From positions 186,001 through 250,000 of the forward strand of contig CALNZX010000012.1 in NCBI GenBank assembly GCA_942491105.1: a stretch of 64,000 nucleotides of DNA, in the 5' to 3' direction. How positions within the stretch are numbered: position 1 is the first letter of the stretch; every line of letters begins with the position of its first letter. The translations under genes and the position numbers were made by a program. The DNA is from JBBEAM01 sp942491105. GTDB taxonomy: Bacteria > Pseudomonadota > Alphaproteobacteria > Kiloniellales > DSM-21159. The notes below the pieces were generated by a model. It saw only the letters and a program-made list of their open reading frames with translations. It was not told where the DNA came from and made no database searches. This document shows, piece after piece, positions 41,571-50,065 of the stretch.

Positions 41571-42203
41571 ATGCTCAAGCATGGCGATGTCTGGAAGGCT
41601 TTGGATTTGTTGGCGGCGAAGCACGGTCTCTCGCCGTCCGGGCTGGCGCGCCGCGCCGGCTTGGATCCGACGACCTTCAACAAAAGCAAGCGCGTCGGCC
41701 GCGACGGCAAGCAGCGCTGGCCCAGCACGGAGTCCCTGGCCAAGGCGCTCGGCGCCACCGGCGCGTCGCTCTCGGAGTTCGTATCCCTGGTCGGCGGCGC
41801 CCAGGCGGGCGCGCTGGCGCAGCGCATCCCGGTGATTGGCTATGCGCAGGCCGGGGAAATGGGATTCTTCGACGACGCCGGCTATCCCACGGGCAGCGGC
41901 TGGGACGAAGTGCTCTTCCCTCAGCTCGGCGACCCCAACGCCTTTGCCTTGGAAATCCAAGGCGATTCCATGGTGCCGGCCTATCGCGACGGCGACACCA
42001 TCATCGTCTCGCCCGCCGCCTCGATCCGCCGCGGCGACCGTCTCGTGGTCAAGACCAAGGAGGGCGAGGTGATGGCCAAGGAACTGGCGCGGCAAACGGC
42101 GACCCGGATCGAACTGGTGTCGATCAATGCAAGCCACGGCGACCGCTCGCTGCAGGCCGGCGAGATCGAGTGGATGTCGCGGATCATCTGGGCCAGCCAG
42201 TAA
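41571..42203 (+). CDS. HTH/S24-peptidase transcriptional repressor (LexA/cI type)
   Basis: 210 aa. The N-terminal HTH (about 1-70) has LAAKHGLSPSGLARRAGLDPTTFNKSKR. The C-terminal S24 domain has the Ala-Gly cleavage-like region YAQAGEMGF, the Ser nucleophile in IQGDSMVPAYRDGDTIIV (about Ser125) and the general-base Lys in EGEVMAKEL. Self-cleavage on DNA damage is plausible. Close relatives occur as chromosomal genes in Rhodospirillales, so it may be a host gene recruited to control the phage-like block, or the element's own repressor. Confidence 0.88.
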   Translation: MLKHGDVWKALDLLAAKHGLSPSGLARRAGLDPTTFNKSKRVGRDGKQRWPSTESLAKALGATGASLSEFVSLVGGAQAGALAQRIPVIGYAQAGEMGFFDDAGYPTGSGWDEVLFPQLGDPNAFALEIQGDSMVPAYRDGDTIIVSPAASIRRGDRLVVKTKEGEVMAKELARQTATRIELVSINASHGDRSLQAGEIEWMSRIIWASQ

Positions 42204-42215
42204 CGCCCTCGCCGC

Positions 42216-42258
42216 TGCCGGCCCAGGTGCCGGCCCAGTTGCCGGCCCTCTGCCGCCC
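42216..42258. repeat. Short 12-base tandem repeat after the S24 gene
   Basis: Three and a partial fourth copy of TGCCGGCCCAGN follow the S24 stop, ending at the dctM stop. Slippage-prone; no function assigned. Confidence 0.6.
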
Positions 42259-43532
42259 TAGAGCTTGAAGGGGATATAGAGCGCGATATCCGGGAAGTAG
42301 TAGATCGCCAGCACCGTGGCGAACATCAGCAGGATGAACGGCCAGACACCGCGCACCACCTCGCCCAAGGGGGCGTTGGCCACGGCCTGTATGACGAAGA
42401 GGTTGAGCCCCACCGGCGGCGTGATCAGGGCGCATTCGATCATCAGCATGAAAAAGATGCCGAACCAGATGGGGTCGATGCCGAGCCCGGCCAGCGCCGG
42501 ATAAAGCACCGGCACGACGATCAGCAGCATCGAGACCGACTCGAGGAAGAAGCCGAGGATCAGCAGCACCACGCAGACCACGAGAATGAACAGCCCCGGC
42601 TCCGAGATGTTCTCCAGGATCAGCGAGGAGACCTCGTGCGGAATGCGGTAGAGGGTGATCGCCTTGGCGAAGATCTTGGCCCCGGCGATGATCAGAAAGA
42701 TCGTCACCGTGGTTTTCATCGCCTGGATCGCGGCTTCCTTGAACAGCTCCCAGGTCAGGGTGCGCAACACGAAGGCGGTGATGATCACCGCCAGAACGAA
42801 GCCGACTCCGGCCGATTCCGTCGGCGTGAACACGCCGCCGTAGATGCCGCCGATAATGACGATGGCGAGCACCGCGCTCGGCGCGGCGCGCAGGGACGCC
42901 GACCAGCGCTCGCTCCAGGCGGCCTTGGCCAGCGGCTCGAAGGCACCGCTGAAATGCGCGTAGGCCATCGAGAAGACGATGAACAGGGCGGCCAACAGCA
43001 GGCCGGGACCGATACCCGCCAGGAACAGCGCGACAATGCTCTCCTCGGTCACCACGCCGTAGATGATCAGCGGCACCGAAGGCGGGATCAGGATGCCCAG
43101 CGTGCCCCCGGCGGCCAGCAGGCCGAGCACGAAGGGCCGCCGGTAGCCGCGACTGATCATCTCCGGTACCGCCACGGTGGCGATGGTCGCCGCGGTCGCG
43201 ATCGAACTGCCCGATATCGCCGAGAACAGGGCGCAGGAGATCACCGTCGCCACCGCCAGACCGCCCGGCCAGTGGCCGACCCAGCTCTGCACCGCCGCGA
43301 AGAGGTCCTTGCCGACGCCGCCCTTGAGCAGGACGTTGGACATCAGCAGAAACAGCGGCACCGCCAAGAGGACGAAGGAGTCCGTCGAGCTATAGAGCCC
43401 CTGGGTGACGATGATCGGGTTGAAGCCCTGCAGCACGAGCAGGCCCAGCCCCATGCCGCCCAGCGCGAAGGCGATGGGTACGCCCACCAGCAGGAAGACG
43501 AAGAGCGAAAGAATGATGACGAAGGGTGTCAC
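42258..43532 (-). CDS. dctM: TRAP transporter large permease (DctM)
   Basis: 424 aa, about 12 transmembrane helices. It has the DctM family start VIILSLFVFLLVGVPIAFALG, LLAAGGTLGILIPPSVPLIIYGVVT, and a C-terminal MLMIECALITPPVGLNLFVIQ. It couples Na+ gradient to uptake of substrate delivered by DctP. It follows dctQ by 12 bases. GC-rich repeat and then the S24 gene lie downstream, converging. Confidence 0.95.
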   Translation of the reverse strand: MTPFVIILSLFVFLLVGVPIAFALGGMGLGLLVLQGFNPIIVTQGLYSSTDSFVLLAVPLFLLMSNVLLKGGVGKDLFAAVQSWVGHWPGGLAVATVISCALFSAISGSSIATAATIATVAVPEMISRGYRRPFVLGLLAAGGTLGILIPPSVPLIIYGVVTEESIVALFLAGIGPGLLLAALFIVFSMAYAHFSGAFEPLAKAAWSERWSASLRAAPSAVLAIVIIGGIYGGVFTPTESAGVGFVLAVIITAFVLRTLTWELFKEAAIQAMKTTVTIFLIIAGAKIFAKAITLYRIPHEVSSLILENISEPGLFILVVCVVLLILGFFLESVSMLLIVVPVLYPALAGLGIDPIWFGIFFMLMIECALITPPVGLNLFVIQAVANAPLGEVVRGVWPFILLMFATVLAIYYFPDIALYIPFKL

Positions 43533-43544
43533 TGCGGGGCTTCC

Positions 43545-44051
43545 CTAAAGCTCGCTGTCACTGGCTTGAAGCCCGCCCGGGCCATCGCGCAGGGCGCGCA
43601 GCGCCTGCAGGATGCATTGCAGAAGCAGCAAGCCAAATCCGATTGGGATGGCGATCTCTGTCATCCACTGTGGCACCGCGAGCATGGTCGAGGTGTTGCG
43701 CCCGATGGCGATGCTCTCTGCCACGGTCACCACGCCGTACCACAGGGCCGCGCCGCTGAAGACCGCGATCCAAGCCAGCGCGAAGAGCTCGGAGGCGAGC
43801 TTGCCCCAGCGCGGCAGCCGATCGACGATCACCGAAATGACGATCAAATGCCGGTGGCGCAGAATAAAGGCCGCGGCGATGTAGACGGCCCAGATTTGAA
43901 AGAAGCGCGAGAGCTCCTCGGCCCAGGACGTCGGCGCGAAGAAGGCGTAACGCATCACCACCTCGTAGGTGATCATCACGCCGATCAGGACGAAGAGCAC
44001 GGCCGAAAGGCGGCCACAAAAATCGCTGAGACTGTCGATGACTCGAGCCAT
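43545..44051 (-). CDS. dctQ: TRAP transporter small permease (DctQ)
   Basis: 168 aa with four helices; ITYEVVMRYAFFAPTSWAEELSRFFQIW is the DctQ signature region. ATG 44051 is chosen over 44063 because GGGAAGG, the ribosome site, overlaps the upstream ATG. It partners DctM in the membrane. A strong intercistronic hairpin separates it from dctP. Confidence 0.92.
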   Translation of the reverse strand: MARVIDSLSDFCGRLSAVLFVLIGVMITYEVVMRYAFFAPTSWAEELSRFFQIWAVYIAAAFILRHRHLIVISVIVDRLPRWGKLASELFALAWIAVFSGAALWYGVVTVAESIAIGRNTSTMLAVPQWMTEIAIPIGFGLLLLQCILQALRALRDGPGGLQASDSEL

Positions 44052-44072
44052 GCGCCTTCCCATTTCGCCGAA

Positions 44073-44099
44073 CGGCCCCCCGGGCGGACCGGGGGGCCG
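44073..44099 (-). other. Intercistronic hairpin between dctP and dctQ
   Basis: Perfect 11-bp arms CGGCCCCCCGG and CCGGGGGGCCG around gcgga. No T run follows. Such hairpins commonly protect the upstream binding-protein message and lower permease levels; that effect is inferred here. Confidence 0.7.
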
Positions 44100-44142
44100 C
44101 TGGCCCTATTGAGTGCGAATAAGGGCTAAAGCCCTGCGCCGG

Positions 44143-45171
44143 TTACTGCAGCTCCTTGGCTGCCTCGACGACCTTCTTGCCGAGCTCGCCAGCGTTTTCG
44201 ATGTACTTGTCGATCATCGGAGCGGCCGCGGCCTTCCAGGCTTCGCGTTCCTCATCGGTCAGCTCGATGACCTCCATGTCGGTCTCGTTGCGCAAGAATT
44301 CGATGGCATCGAGATCCTTCTGGATGATGGCGTCGCGCAGCTGCGCCTCGACCTGCTGGCCAGCGGTGGTGATGATATCCCGCTGCGCGTCGGTCAGACC
44401 CTGCCAGACACCCTCGTTGATCAGCACGATGAATTCGACATCGGCATGGTTCGAAACCGTGGTGTAGTCGAGCACCTCGTAAATCTTGCGCGACTTGACG
44501 CCGGCCGCCGAAGACATCCCGGCGTCGACCGTGCCGCGCTGATAGGCGAGGAACTGCTCGGAGCCGGAGATCAAGGCCGGGGCGCCGCCAAGCAGCTCGA
44601 CGAAATCGCCCAGCGTCTTGCCGAAAACACGAACCTTCAGGCCCTTCATATCCTCGGGCTTGTGCACCGGCTTGTCGCTCATGATCACCGCGCCGCCGAC
44701 TGCCTGCCACCAGAGGACACGGGCGCCGGTTTCGAGGATCGCGTCATCGAGCAGGCCGCGCACCTTGCCGTCCGGGGCGGTCGCCGCCCTGACGGCATCG
44801 AAGGTCGGCAGGGAAAACGGCACATAGAAGAAATCGACCGCCGGAATCGTGCCGGCATAGCGGGTCAGGGAGGCGGTGCCCATCTCGACGGCACCGGAGG
44901 AGACCGCCTGCGGCACTTCGCTATCCTTGTAGAGCTGCGCCGAATCGAAGATCTCGATGATCAGATCGCCTTCGGACTCGGCTTCAACGAGCTCCTTGAA
45001 CTCATAGAGATTGGCGGTCACCGGATGCGACGGCGGCAGCTGGCTGGTCACCCGCAGCGTCGTCTGCGCCTCGGCGGCGCCGGAACCCAGGGTTAGTGCC
45101 GCGGTCAGCGCCGCGCCCGCCAGGACGCGCCCTGAATTGCGGCGGATGATGGATAAGGTCGAACGCTTCAT
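44143..45171 (-). CDS. dctP: TRAP transporter substrate-binding protein (DctP)
   Basis: 342 aa. ATG 45171 (MKRSTLSIIRRNSGRVLAGA) begins a signal peptide cleaved after AEAQ-type residues. The mature protein has TLRVTSQLPPSHPVTANLYEF, the substrate-Arg region LKVRVFGKTLGDFVELLGGAPA, and VDAGMSSAAGVKSRKIYEVLDY. It captures carboxylate-type solutes in the periplasm and delivers them to DctQM. It is divergent from the ICL/PEP-mutase gene, hinting at a shared carboxylate pathway. An upstream ATG at 45195 is possible. Confidence 0.92.
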   Translation of the reverse strand: MKRSTLSIIRRNSGRVLAGAALTAALTLGSGAAEAQTTLRVTSQLPPSHPVTANLYEFKELVEAESEGDLIIEIFDSAQLYKDSEVPQAVSSGAVEMGTASLTRYAGTIPAVDFFYVPFSLPTFDAVRAATAPDGKVRGLLDDAILETGARVLWWQAVGGAVIMSDKPVHKPEDMKGLKVRVFGKTLGDFVELLGGAPALISGSEQFLAYQRGTVDAGMSSAAGVKSRKIYEVLDYTTVSNHADVEFIVLINEGVWQGLTDAQRDIITTAGQQVEAQLRDAIIQKDLDAIEFLRNETDMEVIELTDEEREAWKAAAAPMIDKYIENAGELGKKVVEAAKELQ

Positions 45172-45376
45172 GGCTTGCTTACTCCCCTTGTTCATTTGTC
45201 ACTTCATGCCTTTAATCAGGTCTTGTTCCAAGAGTATTCGATGCAAGCCCGATATAAGTCAATAAGGCTGACCATTTTTTCTAGACAGCCCGCTCTCGGC
45301 AAGGCAAGACTCCTGCCGTCCGCCGCGCTAAGGCAGCGGAAGGTTTTACCCGCCAATACAAGAGAGTGAAAGCGCC

Positions 45377-46249
45377 ATGACCGCAAATTCGAGATCCCAA
45401 AAGCCAAGCTGGAGGCAACTTCTGGATAAGAAGGAGCCCCTGGTGCTGCCCGGCGCGCATGACGCGCTGAGCGCCAAGTTGATCGAGCAGGCCGGCTTCT
45501 CGGCCTTTTGCGTTGGCGGCTTCCCGCTGGTCGGCTCGCGCTACGGCCTGCCGGATATCGGCCTGGTCGGGCTCGGCGAGATGGCGGCCGGAATGCGCGA
45601 CATCCTGCAGGCGACCTCGCTGCCGGCGCTGATCGACGGCGATCACGGCTATGGCGACGTCAAGAACGTCGCCCATACCATCCGCACCTATGTCGCCATG
45701 GGCGCCGGCGCCGTGTTCATCGAGGATCAGGTGGCGCCAAAGCGTTGCGGCCACATGGCCGGCAAGAACGTGGTGCCGGTCGAAGCCATGGTCGAGAAGG
45801 TCCGGGCCGCCGATGCCGCGCGCGAAGGCAGCGACCTCTTCCTGATGGCCCGCACCGACGCGCGGGCGATCCACGGTCTCGACGACGCCCTGCGCCGCGC
45901 CGAAGCCTATATCGAAGCCGGCGCCGATGGGATCTTCGTCGAGGCGCCGGAGAGCGTCGAGGAGCTGGAAATCATCGGCAAGGCCTTCGACGTGCCGCAG
46001 TTCGCCAACATGCTGGTCAGCGGACGTACCCCGATTCTGACCAACCAGGAACTCTACGACCTGGGCTTCGAGATGATCGTCCACGGCACCACCTTGATCA
46101 TGCGGGTGGCCGAGGCGATGCGCGAAACCCTGCAGGCGATCAAGGAAGATCGCCTAGACCCCAGCGCCGGTTTCGCCAGTATCGAGGAATTCAAGGCGAT
46201 GACCGGCTTCCAGGAATGGGCGGATTTCGAGGACCGTCTGCGCAAATAA
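45377..46249 (+). CDS. Isocitrate lyase/PEP mutase family enzyme
   Basis: 290 aa, TIM-barrel. GGFPLVGSRYGLPDIGLVG, DGDHGYGDVKNV (metal ligands), the loop signature VAPKRCGHMAGK (Cys catalytic in lyases), and RTDARAIHGLDDALRRAEAY are seen. The family includes 2-methylisocitrate lyase, oxaloacetate decarboxylase and dimethylmalate lyase; the KRCGH loop favours a C-C lyase of 2- or 2,3-substituted dicarboxylates. The TRAP genes on the other strand suggest the substrate may be imported by them. Specific activity not assigned. Confidence 0.85.
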   Translation: MTANSRSQKPSWRQLLDKKEPLVLPGAHDALSAKLIEQAGFSAFCVGGFPLVGSRYGLPDIGLVGLGEMAAGMRDILQATSLPALIDGDHGYGDVKNVAHTIRTYVAMGAGAVFIEDQVAPKRCGHMAGKNVVPVEAMVEKVRAADAAREGSDLFLMARTDARAIHGLDDALRRAEAYIEAGADGIFVEAPESVEELEIIGKAFDVPQFANMLVSGRTPILTNQELYDLGFEMIVHGTTLIMRVAEAMRETLQAIKEDRLDPSAGFASIEEFKAMTGFQEWADFEDRLRK

Positions 46250-46325
46250 TCGCGGGTGGACTGCGGCTAATCCTTGCCGATTGCGATGGGGGCGCTAAGC
46301 TCGCGCATCCAATCGGGTTAATTCC

Positions 46326-46808
46326 ATGCCGCGACGCCGTAAACTTCTGTCGATACTTCGGCTGGGTGCGCTTTGCATCCTGTTGCCCTTGCTGGCCGCC
46401 TGCGTCACCAAGGGCACGCCGGTCAGCACGACCGCGGCACAGGTCGCCGCCTCCGAGCCCGGCTCCGGCCTCGGGCGGATCTATTTCTATCGCGACCGGG
46501 AAGCCTTTCTCGGCGCGATCGAGCCCGGCATCATCGTCAATGGCCAGCGGGTCGGCACAGCCCGCTACGGCGAGGTTTTCTTCCGCGATGCCCTGCCCGG
46601 CCGCTATGAAGTCTTTTCCACCCATAACGACGACCACATCACGGCGTTCACCCTCGCCGAAGGCGAGACCGTCTATATCAAAACGCTGCCCCGGCTCGAT
46701 GGCCTGAGTACGGAGATGACGGCGATCCTGATGGCGCCGGAGCTCGGCGCGGCTGAAATCGCCGATCTCTCCCTGGTCTTGGGTAACGAACCCCCCACAG
46801 AAAACTAG
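46326..46808 (+). CDS. DUF2846 lipoprotein
   Basis: 160 aa with a lipoprotein signal ending PLLAAC (Cys26). GRIYFYRDREAFLGAIEPGIIVNGQRVG and GRYEVFSTHNDDHITAFTLAEGETVYI are typical of the DUF2846 fold. Located in the envelope, unknown role. The gene precedes a SulP transporter by 15 bases. Confidence 0.85.
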   Translation: MPRRRKLLSILRLGALCILLPLLAACVTKGTPVSTTAAQVAASEPGSGLGRIYFYRDREAFLGAIEPGIIVNGQRVGTARYGEVFFRDALPGRYEVFSTHNDDHITAFTLAEGETVYIKTLPRLDGLSTEMTAILMAPELGAAEIADLSLVLGNEPPTEN

Positions 46809-46823
46809 AACCGCAGCGCAGCC

Positions 46824-48527
46824 ATGAAAAAGTCCTGGTGGCCCGAGCCGCCGAAAATCCTGCTGACACTATCCGAAGGCTATTCCGGGCGTCAGCTGCG
46901 CCAGGATGCGCTGGCGGGCTTGACCGTGGCGATCGTCGCCTTGCCGCTGGCCATGGCGCTGGCGATCGCCTCGGGCGCCGGACCGGAGAAGGGGCTGTTC
47001 ACGGCGGTGGTCGCCGGCTTCCTGATATCGCTGTTCGGCGGCAGCCGCTACCAGATCGGCGGCCCGACGGGGGCCTTCGTGGTGGTCGTCTATTCGGTGA
47101 TCGAGCGCCACGGCTACGACGGATTGATCGTCGCCACGGCGATGGCCGGGCTTTTCCTGATCGCCTTTTCCCTGGCGCGGCTAGGATCGGTGATCCGCTT
47201 TATTCCCTATCCCGTTGTCACCGGCTTTACCGCGGGCATCGCGGTGATCATTTTCTCCAGCCAAATCAAAGATCTCTTCGGTTTGGACATCGTCAAGGTT
47301 CCCGGCGAAATCATCGAGAAATGGACCGCCTACGGCGAGGCCGCCGGCAGTTGGTCGCCGATCAATCTGGCCGTCGCCTTGAGCAGCCTGGCGCTGATTA
47401 TCGGGCTGCGCCGTTTCTATCCGCGGTTTCCTGGATTCATCGCCGCCGTGATCCTGTCGTCCTGCGCCGTTTGGCTGTTTGGGCTGCCGGTCGATACCAT
47501 CGGCAGCCGCTTTGGCGGCATCCCCCAGAGCCTGCCCATGCCGCAGATTCCCAGCTTCACCTGGGAGCAGGTCGTCGCCTTGGTACCCGACGCCTTCACC
47601 ATCGCCCTGCTCGCCGGCATCGAATCTCTGCTGTCGGCGATGATCGCCGACGGCATGACCGGCGGGCGGCACCGCTCCAATGCCGAATTGATGGGCCAGG
47701 GCATTGCGAACATCGGCTCCGCGCTGTTCGGCGGCCTGCCCGCGACCGGCGCCATCGCACGGACGGTCGCCAACATCAAGAGCGGCGGGCGCACCCCCAT
47801 CGCCGGCATTCTGCATGCCGTCTTCCTGCTGCTGTTCATGCTGCTGCTGGCGCCGCTGGCATCCAATATCCCGCTTGCCTGCCTGGCGGCGATCCTGGTG
47901 ATCGTCGCCTGGAACATGAGCGAGATCGAGCGCTTCAAGGGCTTGATGAAGGCCCCGCCCAGTGATCGCCTGGTATTGCTGACCACCTTCCTGCTGACGG
48001 TCTTCGTCGACCTCACCGTGGCGATCGAGGTTGGCATCGTGCTGTCCGCCATGATCTTCATGAAGCGGATGAGCGAGGTCACGGAGATCGGCGACGCCAG
48101 AAAGATGCTCGACCCCGCCGCCGAGGAGGCGGAAGCCCCCGACGAGGACATGCTGCCGGGCAACCTGCCCAAGGACATCGAAGTCTTTCAGATCAAGGGC
48201 CCGTTCTTTTTCGGGGTCGCCAGCCGTCTGCACAACGTGCTCGATCAATTGGAGCGGCCTCCCAGGGTCTTTATTCTGCGTCTGCGCCACGTCCCCTTGA
48301 TCGACGCCTCCGGCGTGGCCGCGCTCGAAGCCTTTATCCTGCGCTGCCAGCAGCACGGCACGCGGGTCATCCTGAGCGGCGTGCAACCCCAGCCCAAGGC
48401 CGTGCTCGCGCGCATGGACTGGAGCCGCGGATCGGACGTCCCCATGGTCGCCAATCTGGCGGCCGCCCTGGAGCGCGCGAAGGCGCTGCTGGGCCCTGAG
48501 CCGGAGCTCTCGCAGCCTGGGGGTTAG
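46824..48527 (+). CDS. SulP family anion transporter with STAS domain
   Basis: 567 aa. About 12 transmembrane segments in the first 400 residues include DALAGLTVAIVALPLAMALAIASG and ISLFGGSRYQIGGPTGAF, typical SulP motifs. The C-terminal STAS domain (about 440-550) has IKGPFFFGVASRLHNVLDQL and LRHVPLIDASGVAALEAFI. The STAS domain and size fit sulphate or bicarbonate uptake; the anion is not determined. Confidence 0.93.
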   Translation: MKKSWWPEPPKILLTLSEGYSGRQLRQDALAGLTVAIVALPLAMALAIASGAGPEKGLFTAVVAGFLISLFGGSRYQIGGPTGAFVVVVYSVIERHGYDGLIVATAMAGLFLIAFSLARLGSVIRFIPYPVVTGFTAGIAVIIFSSQIKDLFGLDIVKVPGEIIEKWTAYGEAAGSWSPINLAVALSSLALIIGLRRFYPRFPGFIAAVILSSCAVWLFGLPVDTIGSRFGGIPQSLPMPQIPSFTWEQVVALVPDAFTIALLAGIESLLSAMIADGMTGGRHRSNAELMGQGIANIGSALFGGLPATGAIARTVANIKSGGRTPIAGILHAVFLLLFMLLLAPLASNIPLACLAAILVIVAWNMSEIERFKGLMKAPPSDRLVLLTTFLLTVFVDLTVAIEVGIVLSAMIFMKRMSEVTEIGDARKMLDPAAEEAEAPDEDMLPGNLPKDIEVFQIKGPFFFGVASRLHNVLDQLERPPRVFILRLRHVPLIDASGVAALEAFILRCQQHGTRVILSGVQPQPKAVLARMDWSRGSDVPMVANLAAALERAKALLGPEPELSQPGG

Positions 48528-48556
48528 CTCTCGGGAATTGGACTGACCGGGCAGGC

Positions 48557-49069
48557 CTAGTGCAGCGTCGCGGATCGCGCTGGCGCGGCGTAAACGTCGC
48601 AGCCTTGCTGCGCGGCAAGGCTCCGCTCTAGCCGTGGCAGCGCATGGCCACCGGCGGCGAAGGCCCTGGACAGGTCGCGCGCCGCCTGGCCGACGGCGCC
48701 AAGCCCCTGCGCGCCAACCAGCTGCGCGAAAAGCGCTTCGCTTTCCCGCTGTCCGGCGGCCGCCACCGCCTCCAGCAGCAGGCACTCATCCTCGGCCAGA
48801 TAGCCGCAGCAGGGCGGGTGGTAGGAGACGCTGCGCAGCGCATGCCCGGCGATCCGCCGCAGCAGGCATTCCAGCGCCGAAAGGGCGTCGCGCCCGGCGT
48901 CCTGGCCCAAGCTCCGCGAGGCTTCGCGCCAGGCCGCTTCCCAATGGCGGCTGTCCCGGCACTCCAACCCCTTGAGCCAGCGCCGGTAAATCGACAGCAG
49001 CAGGGTCTGGGACGGCGCCAGCGCCGCGATCTGGGTCTCTTCGGTCCAGCGGTAGTCTTGAGAGGCCAT
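48557..49069 (-). CDS. Unknown 170-aa protein, possibly iron-regulated
   Basis: 170 aa, helical, no signal peptide or TM. A distinctive SYHPPCCGYLAEDECLLLEAV segment with three Cys lies in the middle. No family recognised. A Fur-like 7-1-7 box (49136-49150) lies 67 bases upstream of ATG 49069. The Cys cluster and box suggest a link to iron or Fe-S, which is inference. Confidence 0.6.
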   Translation of the reverse strand: MASQDYRWTEETQIAALAPSQTLLLSIYRRWLKGLECRDSRHWEAAWREASRSLGQDAGRDALSALECLLRRIAGHALRSVSYHPPCCGYLAEDECLLLEAVAAAGQRESEALFAQLVGAQGLGAVGQAARDLSRAFAAGGHALPRLERSLAAQQGCDVYAAPARSATLH

Positions 49070-49135
49070 GGTCTGCTCCTAGAGGCTCTGCGGGAAGGAC
49101 ATCCCGCCTTCGGGGTGTTTTCGTATTAATGCAAA

Positions 49136-49150
49136 TGCGAATTATTCTCA
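49136..49150 (-). promoter_or_regulatory. Fur-like box upstream of the 48557-49069 gene
   Basis: TGCGAAT-T-ATTCTCA fits the 7-1-7 Fur pattern; the core GAATTATTC is a perfect palindrome and the full arms match 6 of 7. It would repress the minus-strand gene in iron-rich cells. It might also affect the plus-strand stress gene. Confidence 0.55.
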
Positions 49151-49208
49151 ATAAGAAATCCCCTATGCCTCTTACCCCGCCCCCCTAAAGGCACCATGTG
49201 AGTCCCAT

Positions 49209-49233
49209 GGAACATTTCCTTTCGCGGGACGTT
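49209..49233 (+). promoter_or_regulatory. EcfG-type promoter for DUF883-YqjE
   Basis: GGAAC (49209-49213), 16 bases, CGTT (49230-49233). This is an exact match to the alphaproteobacterial general stress sigma consensus GGAAC-N16/17-CGTT, 44 bases before ATG 49277. Confidence 0.8.
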
Positions 49234-49276
49234 GACCTGCTGGATAGGAACGCAAACACCCAAATGGAGGGCAGAA

Positions 49277-49576
49277 ATGGCTACCAAAACGGAAAACGGC
49301 ACCGCCGATCTCGACGCGCAGATCGCTCAGCTCAAGGGCGATATCGCCGATCTCGCCAGTGCCTTGAAGGAAATCAAGGTCGATCCCAAGGTCGCCAAGG
49401 CGCGGGAGACGGCTCATAACTTCAGCGAAGGCGCCAGCGCCACGGCCAGGCAGGCGCGCGACTACGCGAGCGAGCAGGCCGAACACGCCAGCGAGTTCGT
49501 CGGCGAGCGCCCCTTCACCAGCGTCGGCTTCGCCTTCGCGGCCGGGCTTGCCGTCGGGCTGCTGTTGAAGCGCTAG
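49277..49576 (+). CDS. DUF883/ElaB-YqjD family membrane-anchored protein
   Basis: 99 aa. A charged coil (DLDAQIAQLKGDIADLASAL) is followed by a long amphipathic helix and a C-terminal TM (SVGFAFAAGLAVGLLLKR). The family tethers ribosomes or nucleoid under stress in E. coli and is common in stress regulons. ATG 49277 has TGGAGGG upstream. It starts a two-gene unit with the next gene, behind an exact stress promoter. Confidence 0.85.
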   Translation: MATKTENGTADLDAQIAQLKGDIADLASALKEIKVDPKVAKARETAHNFSEGASATARQARDYASEQAEHASEFVGERPFTSVGFAFAAGLAVGLLLKR

Positions 49577-49589
49577 AGATAGCGCGGCA

Positions 49590-50027
49590 ATGCTCGATCT
49601 TAGACCCTTTCTGAGGGTACTGGACGCCGAGACGCTTGTGATGAAGGCCCGCGGCGAGCGGGCGGCTTCGCGGGGCATGGCGCTCGCGGCCGCTGGCGTG
49701 GCCTTCGTCATCGCTTACATCTTTGCCATGCTGGCCTTGCAAAGCTATCTGACCCGCTTCATCGAACCGGCGGGAGCCTGGGCCGCGGTCGCGGCCATCA
49801 CCGCGCTGCTGGCCGGCGGCATTGTGTTGTTCTGCAATTCCGCGCGGCAGAGCCGGCAGCTTCAGCTCGCCGAGTTGCAGGCCCAGAAGGCGAAAATGGA
49901 AAGCGAGCTGGAACTGGCCCGCATCAAGGCGCAGCTCGACTATCTGCGCCGGCTGGCCGAGCTGCCCGCGGGCGATAAGGCTGCCTTACTCGGCTCCTAC
50001 CTGCTGCGCAAGCTGCGCGATTCCTGA
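49590..50027 (+). CDS. YqjE/phage-holin-like family membrane protein
   Basis: 145 aa with two TM helices (about 30-52 and 63-85: MALAAAGVAFVIAYIFAMLA; WAAVAAITALLAGGIVLF) and a basic/acidic coiled tail (LAELQAQKAKMESELELARI). YqjE-type proteins follow YqjD homologues, as here after 13 bases. Sequence match is moderate. Membrane stress role inferred from context. Confidence 0.7.
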   Translation: MLDLRPFLRVLDAETLVMKARGERAASRGMALAAAGVAFVIAYIFAMLALQSYLTRFIEPAGAWAAVAAITALLAGGIVLFCNSARQSRQLQLAELQAQKAKMESELELARIKAQLDYLRRLAELPAGDKAALLGSYLLRKLRDS

Positions 50028-50065
50028 ACTGGGTACGATGGCGGCCGTAGCCGTCGACAGCTAAA

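Noticed and set aside
42216..42258. 12-base tandem repeats as an attachment core for the phage-like block
   Set aside because: No matching copy was found at the left edge near 28.9 kb.
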